A DNA stretch of 64,000 bases from Actinomycetota bacterium (GCA_020161245.1 JAIUOK010000021.1:1-64000); one strand, 5' to 3'; positions 24,750 through 35,312 are shown, counted from the first letter of the stretch. Notes: a model not told the origin generated them from the letters alone. Program-made: numbers and translations.

Positions 24750-27023
24750 CTACGCGGCGGCCGGTACCCCCACCGCCGCCCGGGCGTCGACCGCGACGGC
24801 GTCGGCGAGCACCGTCATCTGGCCCGCGGTGAGCAGCGGTCGGCCAGCTTCCGGCCACGGCGCCACGACGAGGCGCAGCCGGACGTTGTCGTACTGGCGC
24901 TCGAGCACCCGCGACCGAGCCGGCCCGTAGGACGAGCCGACCGCGGTGAGCAGGATCTGCGCCTCGCTGTAGGAGGCCCCGCCGGAATCGGTCCCGGACT
25001 CGGTGAACCGGTACTCCGCGCACAGGGCGGAGTCGGTGCAGTCGAGGAGGTCGCCGCTGTCGGGTGGCCGGAGCTCCAGCACGACCGTCGCGTAGGACTC
25101 CCGGCCGTCCTCGACCAGGCGGTACTGGCCGGCGTACTGCCCACCGGGCCCCACGGGGCCCTTCCCGGCGTAGTCGGGCCCGCCCGAGACCTGGATCCCG
25201 AGCCCGGCCAGGTATCCCACGACCGTCTGACCCTCCCCGCCATCGGCAGGCGCCACCGCCGCGAAGCCGGACACGATCAGATCGGTGCTCGCACCCGAGC
25301 CGGTCGCGCACGACACCAGTGGCATGAAGTGCCCCACCTGCACGTCCAGCGGCTCGCCGCCCCCGGGCATCGTCACGCGCAGGAGCGAGAACTCGCCGCC
25401 CACGGGCGCGCACGGCTGCACGCGGACGCCGAACTCTGCCCCGGCCCAGCCGCGCAGCACGACGTCTCCACTCGGCGCACGCGGGACGACGACGTACCCC
25501 AGCGGGCCGCCGTCAGAGCGCGGTTCGACATCGGGAACACCGCGCAAGGTGCAGGACACGCCCTCGTTGCGCGGGTACACGCGGACGCGGAGAACCACAT
25601 CGGCCGCCGACGCATCCTCCGGGTCGGGCTCGGCGATCAGCTTGACGTCGCCGCTCGTGCACTCGCGCAGCGAGGAAGGGCCGGACGTCGACGGCTGCGG
25701 CGCCGGTGTCGTCGCGAACTCGGGACGGCCGAGGGCCGAGGCGAGTCCGATGGTCTGGTCGCGGGTGAGGAAGGCGTCGGGCTCGACCGTGATGGGATCG
25801 CAGGCCAGCAGGCACTCGAGCGGCGCCGACGCCACCTCCATCGACGTGCCGTCGTCGTAGCGCAGCAGCGCGATCTGCAGCCCGGACCCGATGACGTAGT
25901 CCTTCGACGTCGTCGTCGCGGCGTAGGTTGTGGGACAGGTCGCCGGGTCGGCGCACTCGCGCTCGGCGACGGCGACGTCGGTGCAGACGCTCTTCGTGCA
26001 GTAGGTGAGGTAGCTGCCCGACGGGTAGGGGTCGCCCACGATGGTCGAGGGGTACGCGGTGACGAACAGGCTCGCGGTGAGGGAGCCGTCGCCCTCGGTC
26101 GGCGTGACCGTGTACTCGACGCGCACCCGGCCGTCGACCGACATCCCCATCGGCATGAGGGCGTCGGTGATGCGGTAGCCGCGCTGCACGAGGTAGGGCT
26201 CGACGATCGCGCGCTGCGCCTCGAGGTACTCCGGCCCGGGCGGCGGGGCGGGCGGCCCGAGCAACGGGTTGCCGAGTTGGCTGAGGAACTGCGAGCCGAT
26301 GAGCCCCCCGGCCATCACGGTCCAGTCGCCCGCAGGGCTCGGCGGAGCCGAGGCGTAGTTCACCATCTCCAGCAGGCCCTGCGGGTACTGCCGGTCGACG
26401 ATGACCGTCCCCTCGGGGAACGGCGCGCCCTTGCCCGCAGTCGCCGCCTGATCGACCGGGCCGCCGATGAACGACGTGGCACCCTGATTGGGGCACACAT
26501 CCTTCGTGCAGCGCTGCAGCGCCGGCCCGGGCTCGGTGCGGCCGGGGAACCACTCGAGCGTGAGACGGCCGGTGCGACCGTCGCCGGATTCGAGCTCCAC
26601 CGTGCGCTCGCCTCCGGAGGCGGTGATCGACACGGGCACCAGCGCGAGGTCGGCGCGGAACCCCGTCGAGGCAGAGCCGCGGACGCTGGACGCGTCCCAG
26701 TCGACGACGGCGAGGACGCTCTGATCGATCAGCGACGGCGAGATGTTCTCGAACCAGGCCTGCGGGACGCCCTCGACGGTGGGCACCTCGCCCACCACGG
26801 GGATCTCCGGAGCGCTCGGGCGCAGCGGGCCGACGACGCCGAGGATGAGGGCCGCGGCCGCCACGATGCCGATGCCGGCCCCCCAGCGGGTGCGGCGCTT
26901 ACGCTGGTAGGCGCGGCCGCGGGCGACGTCGTCCTGAACCGTCCACGGCGACGCTGGCTCGTCGGCGAGCAGCGTGCCGAGGGCCGCGCGGATGTCGCGG
27001 GCGTCGTCGTCGTTGCGGGTCAT
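24750..27023 (-). CDS. large single-pass membrane protein, partner of the SigE-type sigma factor
   Basis: The 757-residue protein has a short cytoplasmic part (residues 1-45, DDDARDIRAALGTLL...), one transmembrane helix (about 47-66, GIGIVAAAALILGVVG), and a large outer part. The outer part contains many cysteines in the repeated form C-T-K-x-V-C or C-x6-C (QRCTKDVC, TYCTKSVC), suggesting disulfides and a repeated domain. No enzyme motif was recognised. It is the second gene after an ECF sigma factor, 55 bases downstream, with AGGAGG before ATG 27023. By position it may be an anti-sigma or sensor protein; this is inference and no ZAS zinc motif is present. Confidence 0.65.
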   Translation of the reverse strand: MTRNDDDARDIRAALGTLLADEPASPWTVQDDVARGRAYQRKRRTRWGAGIGIVAAAALILGVVGPLRPSAPEIPVVGEVPTVEGVPQAWFENISPSLIDQSVLAVVDWDASSVRGSASTGFRADLALVPVSITASGGERTVELESGDGRTGRLTLEWFPGRTEPGPALQRCTKDVCPNQGATSFIGGPVDQAATAGKGAPFPEGTVIVDRQYPQGLLEMVNYASAPPSPAGDWTVMAGGLIGSQFLSQLGNPLLGPPAPPPGPEYLEAQRAIVEPYLVQRGYRITDALMPMGMSVDGRVRVEYTVTPTEGDGSLTASLFVTAYPSTIVGDPYPSGSYLTYCTKSVCTDVAVAERECADPATCPTTYAATTTSKDYVIGSGLQIALLRYDDGTSMEVASAPLECLLACDPITVEPDAFLTRDQTIGLASALGRPEFATTPAPQPSTSGPSSLRECTSGDVKLIAEPDPEDASAADVVLRVRVYPRNEGVSCTLRGVPDVEPRSDGGPLGYVVVPRAPSGDVVLRGWAGAEFGVRVQPCAPVGGEFSLLRVTMPGGGEPLDVQVGHFMPLVSCATGSGASTDLIVSGFAAVAPADGGEGQTVVGYLAGLGIQVSGGPDYAGKGPVGPGGQYAGQYRLVEDGRESYATVVLELRPPDSGDLLDCTDSALCAEYRFTESGTDSGGASYSEAQILLTAVGSSYGPARSRVLERQYDNVRLRLVVAPWPEAGRPLLTAGQMTVLADAVAVDARAAVGVPAAA

Positions 27024-27078
27024 CGCTGCACCTCCTTCGCGGCTCGGGTCGGATCGGGGACGGGGACGGCGGCGCCGG

Positions 27079-27603
27079 TCATGGCTCGACCTCCGCGGCG
27101 GCAAGCACCTCGCGGAGCCGCGCGAGGCCGCGGGCGGCCTGGCTCTTCACGTTGCCGGCGGAGGTGCCGAGGATCGAGGCCGTCTCCTCCACCGAGAGGT
27201 CGTCCCAGTAGCGCAGGACGACGACGGCGCGCTGCGACGGGCCCAGCGAGGCGAGCGCGCGGCGCAGCTGGTCGCGGGAGTCGGAGCCGCCGGACGGGTC
27301 GGCGTACGAGGTCTCGGGCACGGCGTCGGTGGAGCGCTCGCGCCGCCACGGCCGTCGGCCCTCGGCAAGGAACGCGTTGACCACGGTCCTGCGGCAGTAG
27401 GCGTCGATCGAGCCGGACCGCTGGGCCCTGCGCCAGTGGACGTAGAGGCGCGTGAGGGCGTCCTGGACGACGTCCTCGGCGCGGTCCCAGTCGCCGGTGA
27501 GCAGGTACGCCGTGCGGCGCAGGGAGGTGCGGCGCGCGGCGACGTACGACGCGAAGTCGGGCGGCACCGACGTGCCGTCCGCCATCTCGTCCTGGCCGCT
27601 CAT
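27079..27603 (-). CDS. SigE-family ECF RNA polymerase sigma factor
   Basis: The 174-residue protein shows region 2 (LRRTAYLLTGDWDRAEDVVQDAL, about residues 29-51) and region 4 (LPG-like LGPSQRAVVVLRYWDDLSVEETASILGTSAGNVKSQAARGLARL, about 117-160). The TAYLLTGD motif is typical of the actinobacterial SigE-family group common in Nocardioides and Micromonospora relatives. It should direct a small extracytoplasmic regulon, probably including itself and the membrane protein encoded after it. ATG is at 27603. Confidence 0.92.
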   Translation of the reverse strand: MSGQDEMADGTSVPPDFASYVAARRTSLRRTAYLLTGDWDRAEDVVQDALTRLYVHWRRAQRSGSIDAYCRRTVVNAFLAEGRRPWRRERSTDAVPETSYADPSGGSDSRDQLRRALASLGPSQRAVVVLRYWDDLSVEETASILGTSAGNVKSQAARGLARLREVLAAAEVEP

Positions 27604-27662
27604 CCCGCCCCCGTCCGCCTGCTCCTACCCCCTAGATGCGAGCAGGCGGCCCCACGGTTGCA

Positions 27663-27724
27663 CGAGTAACTGGCGTTCTCGTCGGTTTCGAGGGCCCGGA
27701 ACCGACGACAACGCCAGTTACTCG
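27663..27724. repeat. 62-bp palindrome family, copy 4
   Basis: Arms 27663-27687 and 27700-27724 pair at 24 of 25 positions; exactly 62 bp from CGAG to CTCG. It lies 13 bases beyond the purD stop, between purD and the promoter side of the sigma-factor gene. Confidence 0.9.
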
Positions 27725-27737
27725 AACCCGGGGCCGG

Positions 27738-29015
27738 TCAGGGGAGGCGGATCTCGCCGAGCTCGGCGGCCAGCGCGATGTCGCTGCGGTGGTGCGAGCC
27801 GGGCAGGTCGATCGCGTCGACGGCGCCGTAGGCGCGCTCGCGGGCCTCAGCGAGGTCGGAGCCGAGACCGACGACCGACAGCACGCGGCCGCCCGACGAC
27901 ACGACGTCGCCCACCGCGTCGAGCGCCGTGCCCGCGTGCAGCACGTACGCGCCGTCGACCGCGGCGGCTTCGTCGAGCCCGCGGATCGCGGTGCCGGTGA
28001 CCGGCGTGCCGGGGTAGTTCTCGGCCGCGACGACGACCACCACCGCGGCGCCGTCGTGCCAGCGCAGCGGCTCGAGCGTGCCGAGCCCGCCGGTGGCCGC
28101 CGCCTGGAGCAGGCGCGAGATCGGCGTCTGCAGGCGGGCGAGCACCACCTGGGTCTCGGGATCGCCGAAGCGGGCGTTGAACTCGATGACGCGCAGGCCG
28201 CGCGAGGTGATCGCCAGGCCGGCGTAGACGACGCCGACGAACGGCGTGCCGCGTCGGCGCAGCTCGTCGACGGTGGGCTGGACCACTCGGGCGACGACGT
28301 CGTCGACGAGCCCTTCGGGCGCCCACGGCAGCGGCGAGTAGGCCCCCATACCGCCGGTGTTGGGCCCGAGGTCGCCGTCGGACACCCGCTTGAAGTCCTG
28401 CGCGGGCTGCAGGGGCACGACGTGCTCGCCGTCGCTGATGACGAACAGCGAGACCTCGGGACCGTCGAGGTACTCCTCGATCACGACGCGGCCGCCGTCC
28501 TTGGCCAGGCACGCGGCGGCGTGCTCGCGGGCGTCGGTGCGGTCGTCGGTGACGACGACGCCCTTGCCGGCGGCGAGGCCGTCGTCCTTGACGACATAGG
28601 GGGCGCCGAACTGGTCGAGGGCGGCGTCGACCTCGTCGAGGTTCTCGCACACGTGCGCCATCGCCGTGGGCACGCCGGCGGCGGCCATGACGTCCTTCGC
28701 GAACGCCTTGGAACCCTCGAGCGCTGCGGCCTGCTGCGACGGGCCGAACGTCGTGATGCCGGCGTCGCGCAGGCGGTCGGCGACCCCGATCACGAGCGGC
28801 TGCTCCGGGCCGACGACGACGAGGTCGACGCCGAGCGCCTTCGCGAGCGCGACGGCTGCGGCGGTGTCGCCGAGGTCGAGGCGGTGGACCGTGGCGTCGG
28901 CGGCGATACCGGCGTTGCCGGGGGCCGCGTGCAGCTCGGTGACGTCGGGGTCGGCGGCGAGGGAGCGGACCAGCGCGTGCTCGCGCGCGCCCGACCCGAG
29001 TACGAGCACCTTCAC
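27738..29015 (-). CDS. purD: phosphoribosylamine-glycine ligase
   Basis: The 425-residue ATP-grasp enzyme makes glycinamide ribonucleotide, the second step of purine synthesis. VLVLGSGAREHAL at the N-terminus, GPEQPLVIGVADRL, the ATP-grasp core PYVVKDDGLAAGKGVVV and the signature RFGDPETQVVL are intact. It starts with GTG at 29015 and is monocistronic, followed by a 62-bp palindrome. Confidence 0.97.
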   Translation of the reverse strand: MKVLVLGSGAREHALVRSLAADPDVTELHAAPGNAGIAADATVHRLDLGDTAAAVALAKALGVDLVVVGPEQPLVIGVADRLRDAGITTFGPSQQAAALEGSKAFAKDVMAAAGVPTAMAHVCENLDEVDAALDQFGAPYVVKDDGLAAGKGVVVTDDRTDAREHAAACLAKDGGRVVIEEYLDGPEVSLFVISDGEHVVPLQPAQDFKRVSDGDLGPNTGGMGAYSPLPWAPEGLVDDVVARVVQPTVDELRRRGTPFVGVVYAGLAITSRGLRVIEFNARFGDPETQVVLARLQTPISRLLQAAATGGLGTLEPLRWHDGAAVVVVVAAENYPGTPVTGTAIRGLDEAAAVDGAYVLHAGTALDAVGDVVSSGGRVLSVVGLGSDLAEARERAYGAVDAIDLPGSHHRSDIALAAELGEIRLP

Positions 29016-29079
29016 GACGGCGACTCTACGAGACGCCCGGCTCGACGCCGACCGCCCCCTGTGCCGATGCTCGTCGCGG

Positions 29080-29553
29080 TCAGGAGGTGAGCTCGGCGAT
29101 CTGCGACTCGACGAGGTCGCGGTCCTCGGCGTCGGCGATCCGGGCCGCGGCGGTGGCGGCCTCGGCGATGGCGACCGACGCCGACGGGCCGTCGCCGGCC
29201 GCGAGGTAGGCCCGGGCGCGGCCCTCGTGGACCGAGGCGGGGATCCAGTCGGGCAGGTCGTCCTCGTTGCCGGCCAGCAGCGAGAACGCGAGGTCGGCGT
29301 GGCGGACGGCCTCGTCGCCGAGCCCGGCGGAGGCGTAGGCCCGGCTGATCTGCCACTCGCCGACGACGGCCTGCTCGAGCCCGCCGATCCGGCGCCAGAG
29401 GTAGCGGCTGGCGTGGGCGGCGTCGATCATCTCCGCGGTGTCCTCGGGGGTCCGGTCGTCGCCGGCCTCGAGCAGGTCCCACACGCGGTTGAACAGGGCG
29501 ACGGCAATCCGCCGCTGGGTCGCGGCGTCCACCACGTCGTCGTCGAGAGTCAT
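29080..29553 (-). CDS. conserved helical protein of unknown function
   Basis: A 157-residue, all-helical, acidic protein with conserved segments DAATQRRIAVALFNRVWDLL, MIDAAHASRYLWRRIG and VGEWQISRAYASAGLGDEAVRHADLA. It looks like a short TPR-like helical repeat and resembles uncharacterised proteins I know from other Actinobacteria. No catalytic motif is visible. ATG 29553 and ATG 29562 are both possible starts; neither has a strong ribosome binding site. It lies alone between purD and a terminator. Confidence 0.7.
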   Translation of the reverse strand: MTLDDDVVDAATQRRIAVALFNRVWDLLEAGDDRTPEDTAEMIDAAHASRYLWRRIGGLEQAVVGEWQISRAYASAGLGDEAVRHADLAFSLLAGNEDDLPDWIPASVHEGRARAYLAAGDGPSASVAIAEAATAAARIADAEDRDLVESQIAELTS

Positions 29554-29626
29554 GCCGAGCATCGTGTCGGACGCCGTCCGGCCTCGCAGCACATCGGCGG
29601 CACCGACCCGCGTGCGGCCGGAACGC

Positions 29627-29659
29627 AGCAGCCCCCGGCCGATGCGGCCGGGGGCTGCT
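29627..29659 (-). terminator. perfect 14-bp hairpin after the aminotransferase gene
   Basis: AGCAGCCCCCGGCC (29627-29640) pairs perfectly with 29646-29659 around GATGC, about 84 bases beyond the stop of the leftward class III aminotransferase. A lone TGTGGACAGC follows at 29664, similar to part of the TGTGGA element but without its core. Confidence 0.7.
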
Positions 29660-29742
29660 CGCTGTGGACAGCGCTGGCGATGAAGGGTGGAACTGTCTGG
29701 CTCTAGTGGTCCTGGGGACCCCTCATCAGGAACGAGCGCGGG

Positions 29743-31095
29743 TCAGGCGCCGGTGTAGTGGTGGGAGATGGCGGTGAAGGCCTCGTCGAGGACGGCGAGG
29801 CCCTCCTTGGCCTCGGCGTCCGAGACGGTGCACGGGGGCACGACGTGGACGCGGTTGAAGTTCGCGAAGGGCAGGACGCCGCGCTTCTTGATCTCGCCGA
29901 GCAGCTCGGCCATCGCCGGCGACGAGCCGCCGTACGGGGCCAGCGGCTCGCGCGTCGCGCGGTCGCTCACGAGGTCGAGGGCCCAGAAGACGCCGAGGCC
30001 GCGCACCTCGCCGATCACCGGGTGGCGCTCGGCGAGCTCGCGCAGGCCGGGGCCGAGCACCTCCTCGCCGATACGGCGCGCGTTCTCGACGACGCCCTCC
30101 TCCTTCATCGCATCGATCGACGCGACGATGGAGGCGCAGGCCAGGGGGTGGCCGGAGTAGGTGAGGCCGCCGGGGAACACGCGGTCGTCGAACGTCGCCG
30201 CGATCGGGTCGCTGATGACGACGCCGCCCACCGGCACGTAGCCGGAGTTGGAGCCCTTGGCGAAGGTGATGAGGTCGGGGACCACGTCGAAGTGATCGAA
30301 GGCGAACCAGGCACCGGTGCGGCCGAAGCCGGCCATGACCTCGTCGAGGATGAGGACGATGCCGTGCTTGTCGCACAGCGCGCGCACGCCCTCGAGGTAG
30401 CCGGGCGGCGGGATGAGCACACCGGCGGTGCCCACGACGGTCTCGATGAGGATCGCGGCGATCGTGCCCGGGCCCTCGAAGGTGATGACCTGCTCGAGGT
30501 GCTGCAGCGCGCGCTCGCTCTCCTCCTCCGGCGTCGTCGCCCAGAACGACGAGCGGTACAGGTACGGGCCGAAGAAGTGCACGTGGCCGTCGGTGTACTC
30601 GTTGGGCCAGCGGCGCGGGTCGCCGGTGGCGACGATCGCGGCACCCGTGTTGCCGTGGTACGAGCGGTAGAACGACATCACCTTGTCGCGGCCGGTGTGG
30701 ATGCGCGCCATGCGGATCGCGTTCTCGTTGGCGTCGGCGCCGCCGTTGGTGAAGAAGACCTTGGTGAAGCCGTCCGGCGCGAGCTCGACGATGCGCTTGG
30801 CGGCCTCGCCGCGGGCGGCGTTGGCGTGCTGCGGCGCGACGGTGGCGAGCAGCGCGGCCTGCTCCTGGATCCCCGCGACCACCTTCGGGTGCTGGTGTCC
30901 GATGTTGGTGTTGACCAGCTGGCTGGACAGGTCGAGGTAGCGGTTGCCCTCGTAGTCCCAGACGTAGGAGCCCTCGCCGCCGGCGATGAGCATCGGCGCG
31001 AGGGCGGCCTGGGCCGACCAGGAGTGGAAGACGTGGGCGCGGTCGAGGTCGTAGACGCGCTTGCCCTCGGCGGGGTCGGGCGTGGGGACGGTCAT
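29743..31095 (-). CDS. class III PLP aminotransferase (omega-amino acid type)
   Basis: The 450-residue enzyme belongs to fold-type I, class III. The signature VLILDEVMAGFGRTGAWFAFDHFDVVPDLITFAKGSNSGYVP carries the cofactor Asp and the Schiff-base Lys (FAKGS), and FFTNGGADANENAIRMAR binds phosphate. Members move amino groups from taurine, beta-alanine or other omega-amines to pyruvate or oxoglutarate; the VPPCTVSDAEAKEGL tail resembles taurine/omega-amino acid transaminases. It is transcribed alone. Substrate assignment is tentative. Confidence 0.88.
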   Translation of the reverse strand: MTVPTPDPAEGKRVYDLDRAHVFHSWSAQAALAPMLIAGGEGSYVWDYEGNRYLDLSSQLVNTNIGHQHPKVVAGIQEQAALLATVAPQHANAARGEAAKRIVELAPDGFTKVFFTNGGADANENAIRMARIHTGRDKVMSFYRSYHGNTGAAIVATGDPRRWPNEYTDGHVHFFGPYLYRSSFWATTPEEESERALQHLEQVITFEGPGTIAAILIETVVGTAGVLIPPPGYLEGVRALCDKHGIVLILDEVMAGFGRTGAWFAFDHFDVVPDLITFAKGSNSGYVPVGGVVISDPIAATFDDRVFPGGLTYSGHPLACASIVASIDAMKEEGVVENARRIGEEVLGPGLRELAERHPVIGEVRGLGVFWALDLVSDRATREPLAPYGGSSPAMAELLGEIKKRGVLPFANFNRVHVVPPCTVSDAEAKEGLAVLDEAFTAISHHYTGA

Positions 31096-31187
31096 GGATG
31101 CTCCTGGCCGGGCGTGCGGGAGCCGCGCGGCGCTGCGCGGCAGGGCCAGGTTAGGCCGGGAGACGGCCGGGCGTCAGCGGCAGGGTG

Positions 31188-31883
31188 TCAGGCGAGGGCG
31201 TCGTACGCCGTCACCCTGTCGGCCAGGGCGGCGCGGACGTCGGGCCAGCCCTCCGCAGTGATGCTGAACATGACGGTGTCGCGGACGGTGCCGTCGGCTC
31301 GGCGCTGGTAGCGGCGCAGCACCCCCTCGTACGTCGCACCGAGACGGGCGATCGCCGCCTGCGACCGGTGGTTGCGGATGTCGGTCTTGAGCTGCACGCG
31401 CCCCATGTGCAGCTCCTCGAAGGCATAGCTGAGCAGCAGCAGCTTGGTCTCGGGGTTGACCACGGTGCCCCAGACCGCCGGGTCGTAGGCCGTGTTGCCG
31501 ATCTCGAGCCGGGCGTCGTTCGGCGAGATCTCGAGGAAGGACGACCAGCCCACCACGTGCCCGGCGTGGCGCTCGCCGACGTCGCGGCGCAGCGTGACGG
31601 TCCAGGGGAACCAGCCGCGATCGGTCACGGCGGTGATCCACTGACGTGCCACCTGGTCGTCGGGCAGCGGGCCGCCGACGAGGTGCTGCCATACGTGGTC
31701 GTGGTCGAGTGCGAGTCGCAGGCCGTGCGCATCGTGCAGCGTCGTCGGCGTCAGCTCGACCCACGAGCCGCGCAGGTGGATACCGGGCGACGGCGGCCAC
31801 ACCGCGACGGGCCAGTGGACGTCCTCGGGCCGGGGGTCGTCGAGCGGCACGAACCGGCCGTCGCTGCCCTGCGTCTGGTCCAC
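31188..31883 (-). CDS. GNAT N-acetyltransferase, RimJ/RimL-like
   Basis: The 231-residue protein has the RimJ/L-type GNAT core: VELTPTTLHDAHGL at the start of the domain, LEIGNTAYDPAVWGT and VQLKTDIRNHRSQAAIARLGATYEGVLRRYQRR, which is the classic C-terminal acceptor region. Such enzymes acetylate protein N-termini or small amines. The GTG at 31883 was chosen as first start giving a compact N-terminus, but the ribosome binding site is weak. The next gene toward purA is a second GNAT. Confidence 0.82.
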   Translation of the reverse strand: MDQTQGSDGRFVPLDDPRPEDVHWPVAVWPPSPGIHLRGSWVELTPTTLHDAHGLRLALDHDHVWQHLVGGPLPDDQVARQWITAVTDRGWFPWTVTLRRDVGERHAGHVVGWSSFLEISPNDARLEIGNTAYDPAVWGTVVNPETKLLLLSYAFEELHMGRVQLKTDIRNHRSQAAIARLGATYEGVLRRYQRRADGTVRDTVMFSITAEGWPDVRAALADRVTAYDALA

Positions 31884-31957
31884 GGGTCCCACGCTATCCG
31901 CGGCCCGCGCGCTGGGGCCGGTTCTGCCAGGATCTGCCGCGTCACACCCGCTGGCGC

Positions 31958-32428
31958 TCAGGCGATCTCGCGGCACATGAGCACGTGCCCGTGGGAGTCG
32001 GCCTCGAGGCCGCGCGCCGCGACGGGGACGTCGGTCCCGGTCACCACGAAGCCGATCCCGGTGTGGAATGCGACCGACTCCGCGTTCACCGTCGAGGTGA
32101 CGCAGCGGACGCGCCGGACGCCGCGCTCGCGCACGACGTCGGCGAACCCGTCGTGCAGGCGCCGGCCGAGCCCGGTTCCGCGTTCGTGTGGCGCGACGCC
32201 GATCATGTGCACGTACGCCTCGTCGGGGTGGTCCTGCGACACGAACCCCACGAGGAACCCGGCCAGCGCACCGTCGTCGGTCTCGGCGATCAGCGACGTG
32301 CCCGCGAAGTACTCGAGGAACAACGAGGGGACCAGCGCGCGCAGGTCGCGCCCGCCCCACCAGCCTGGCATCACCTCGAGGATGCGCGGATGGTCGTGCG
32401 GCGTCGCCGTCCGCAGCGTCGTCGTCAT
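31958..32428 (-). CDS. GNAT N-acetyltransferase
   Basis: The 156-residue protein shows LRTATPHDHPRILEVMPGWWGG, then VHMIGVAPHERGTGLGRRLHDGFAD with the R-x-x-G-x-G acetyl-CoA loop, and VNAESVAFHTGIGFVVTG, the usual GNAT end. Substrate is unknown. It starts 17 bases after the purA stop on the same strand, so it is probably expressed from the purA message. Confidence 0.85.
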   Translation of the reverse strand: MTTTLRTATPHDHPRILEVMPGWWGGRDLRALVPSLFLEYFAGTSLIAETDDGALAGFLVGFVSQDHPDEAYVHMIGVAPHERGTGLGRRLHDGFADVVRERGVRRVRCVTSTVNAESVAFHTGIGFVVTGTDVPVAARGLEADSHGHVLMCREIA

Positions 32429-32445
32429 GCGCCCGGCGCCGCGGG

Positions 32446-33732
<1,287 letters not shown>

Positions 33733-33826
33733 CGTGACTCCCTCGATGTCGTGTCGCACCACCGAGGGGTGGTGCCACCAGAGACTACCGGCCCCCGGCG
33801 CCCGGGTCCGAATCCCAGCGACCCGC

Positions 33827-33888
33827 TCGAGTAACTGGCGTTGTCATCGGTCTCCGGGCCCCGGAACCGATGAGTCGGGCAGTTACTC
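33827..33888. repeat. 62-bp palindrome family, copy 5
   Basis: From CGAG to CTCG it is 62 bp. Outer arm GAGTAACTG and inner arm CATCGGT pair, but the middle of the arm has several mismatches (GGCGTTG against GTCGGGC). It lies 13 bases beyond the stop of the leftward FAD oxidoreductase gene and about 95 bases before the purA start. Confidence 0.88.
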
Positions 33889-33901
33889 GCGCCGACCGGG
33901 C

Positions 33902-34885
33902 TCAGGCGCCGAGGAGGTCGGCGACCGAGTCCGCAGCGGCCCGGCCCGACAGCCACGCCGTCTGGACGCGGGGACGGGCGCCCCAGGCGTCGCCGCAGAC
34001 CGCGATCGGCCCGTCGAGGGCGTACGCCTCTGTGCGGTGGCCGTCGGGCTTGGCCAGCGACCAGCGCTTCACCTCGTGCCAGGCCGGAGCCGGGACGCCG
34101 AGCACCGCGCCCAGGCGGTCGATGAGCTCGGGCGCCGCAGCGGACGGGTCGTCGAGGCGGTCCGCTGCGAAGGCCGGCGTCGAGTGGGCCACGAGCACCG
34201 GTGCGCCGTCGCCGCGTCGCCTGCCGTCGTCGGCGACGAACGACAGCACCGGGTCGCCGTTGACGAACAGGCCCTCGAGGTCGTCGGGCCAGCGGCGCGA
34301 GGCGAAGGCCGCGACGAGCACCAGGACCGGCTCCCAGACGACGTCGTCGAGCCGGGCCACCAGGGGGTCGTCGTCGCCGAGGACGTCGAGCACCTGGGCG
34401 TCGGGCATCGCGAGCACGGCGGCATCGAACCGGTCGCCGTCGACGAGGACGCCGTCGCCGCTGCGCTCGACGGACTCGACCGCGCGCGGGTTGACGACCG
34501 AGGGGAGCTGCAGCGCGAGGTCGTCGGCGAGGCTGCGCAGGCCGCCCGGGGCCGCGTAGCGCAGGGGGCCGCTCGTGGTGCCGGTGATCCCTGCGGGGCC
34601 GGCTACATGGAAGGTGTCGGTCCACTCGCGGGCCAGGCCGTCTGCGGTCCAGCGGCCCACGAGCTCGACGAAGCCCGGGTCGTCGGCGGTCAGGTACGAC
34701 GCGCCGAGATCGACGATGCGGCCGTCGTAGGGCAGACCCGTGCCGCGCAGCGTGCGCGCGCCCAGGCGGCCGCCGAGGCGCTGGCCGCGGTCGATGACGA
34801 CGACGTCGAGCCCGCGCCGGTGCAGCTCGCCGGCGGCGGCGAGGCCGGACATGCCGCCGCCGACCACGGCGACGGACGCCGGCAC
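33902..34885 (-). CDS. FAD-dependent amine oxidase-like (renalase-like) protein
   Basis: The 327-residue protein begins with the dinucleotide fold VAVVGGGMSGLAAAGELHRRG and continues VVVIDRGQRLGGRLGART, the FAD-binding pattern of renalase/amine-oxidase-like enzymes. The C-terminal GPIAVCGDAWGARPRVQTAWLSGRAAADSV completes the flavin site. The substrate is unknown. GTG 34885 is one base from the stop of the DUF3151 gene, so the two are co-expressed. Confidence 0.85.
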   Translation of the reverse strand: MPASVAVVGGGMSGLAAAGELHRRGLDVVVIDRGQRLGGRLGARTLRGTGLPYDGRIVDLGASYLTADDPGFVELVGRWTADGLAREWTDTFHVAGPAGITGTTSGPLRYAAPGGLRSLADDLALQLPSVVNPRAVESVERSGDGVLVDGDRFDAAVLAMPDAQVLDVLGDDDPLVARLDDVVWEPVLVLVAAFASRRWPDDLEGLFVNGDPVLSFVADDGRRRGDGAPVLVAHSTPAFAADRLDDPSAAAPELIDRLGAVLGVPAPAWHEVKRWSLAKPDGHRTEAYALDGPIAVCGDAWGARPRVQTAWLSGRAAADSVADLLGA

Positions 34886-34886
34886 G

Positions 34887-35312
34887 TCAGCGGCCCTCGA
34901 GCGCGTCCGCAGCCGCAGCGCTGGAGTCGCGGAGGAAGAGCGTGCAGCGGGTGGCCTCGTCCTCCTCGCCGATCGAGCCGGCAGCCCGCGCGAGCGCGTG
35001 CAGGCAGCGCAGGAAGCCGCGGTTGGGCTCGTGCTCCCAGGGGATCGGGCCGTGGCCGCGCCATCCGTTGCGGCGCAGGGAGTCCAGGCCGCGGTGGTAG
35101 CCGGTGCGCGCGAAGGCGTACGACTCGATGACCCGCCCCTCGGCGAAGGCCTGGTCGGCGAGGACGCTCCACGCGAGGCTGCTGGTCGGGTGGGCCGCGG
35201 CGACGGCGTGCGCGTCCTGCCCGGCCTCGAGCGCCTCGCGCGGCGCCGGCTCGTCGGGGAGGAAGGTCGGCGCGGGCCCGCCCACGAGGTTCTGGTCGAT
35301 CGGAGTGGTCAC
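34887..35312 (-). CDS. DUF3151-family protein
   Basis: The 141-residue protein has the whole conserved DUF3151 pattern: APTFLPDEP near the N-terminus, AAAHPTSSLAWSVLADQAF, SYAFARTGYHRGLDSLRRNGW and GPIPWEHEPNRGFLRCLHALARA. The family is restricted to Actinobacteria, often lies near fba, and has no known function. GTG 35312 has an AGGA about 8 bases upstream; the longer open frame to 35396 is low-complexity. Confidence 0.9.
   Translation of the reverse strand: MTTPIDQNLVGGPAPTFLPDEPAPREALEAGQDAHAVAAAHPTSSLAWSVLADQAFAEGRVIESYAFARTGYHRGLDSLRRNGWRGHGPIPWEHEPNRGFLRCLHALARAAGSIGEEDEATRCTLFLRDSSAAAADALEGR

Noticed and set aside
29664-29690. Fifth copy of the TGTGGA element after the aminotransferase terminator
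   Set aside because: Only TGTGGACAGC is shared; the 47-bp core is absent.
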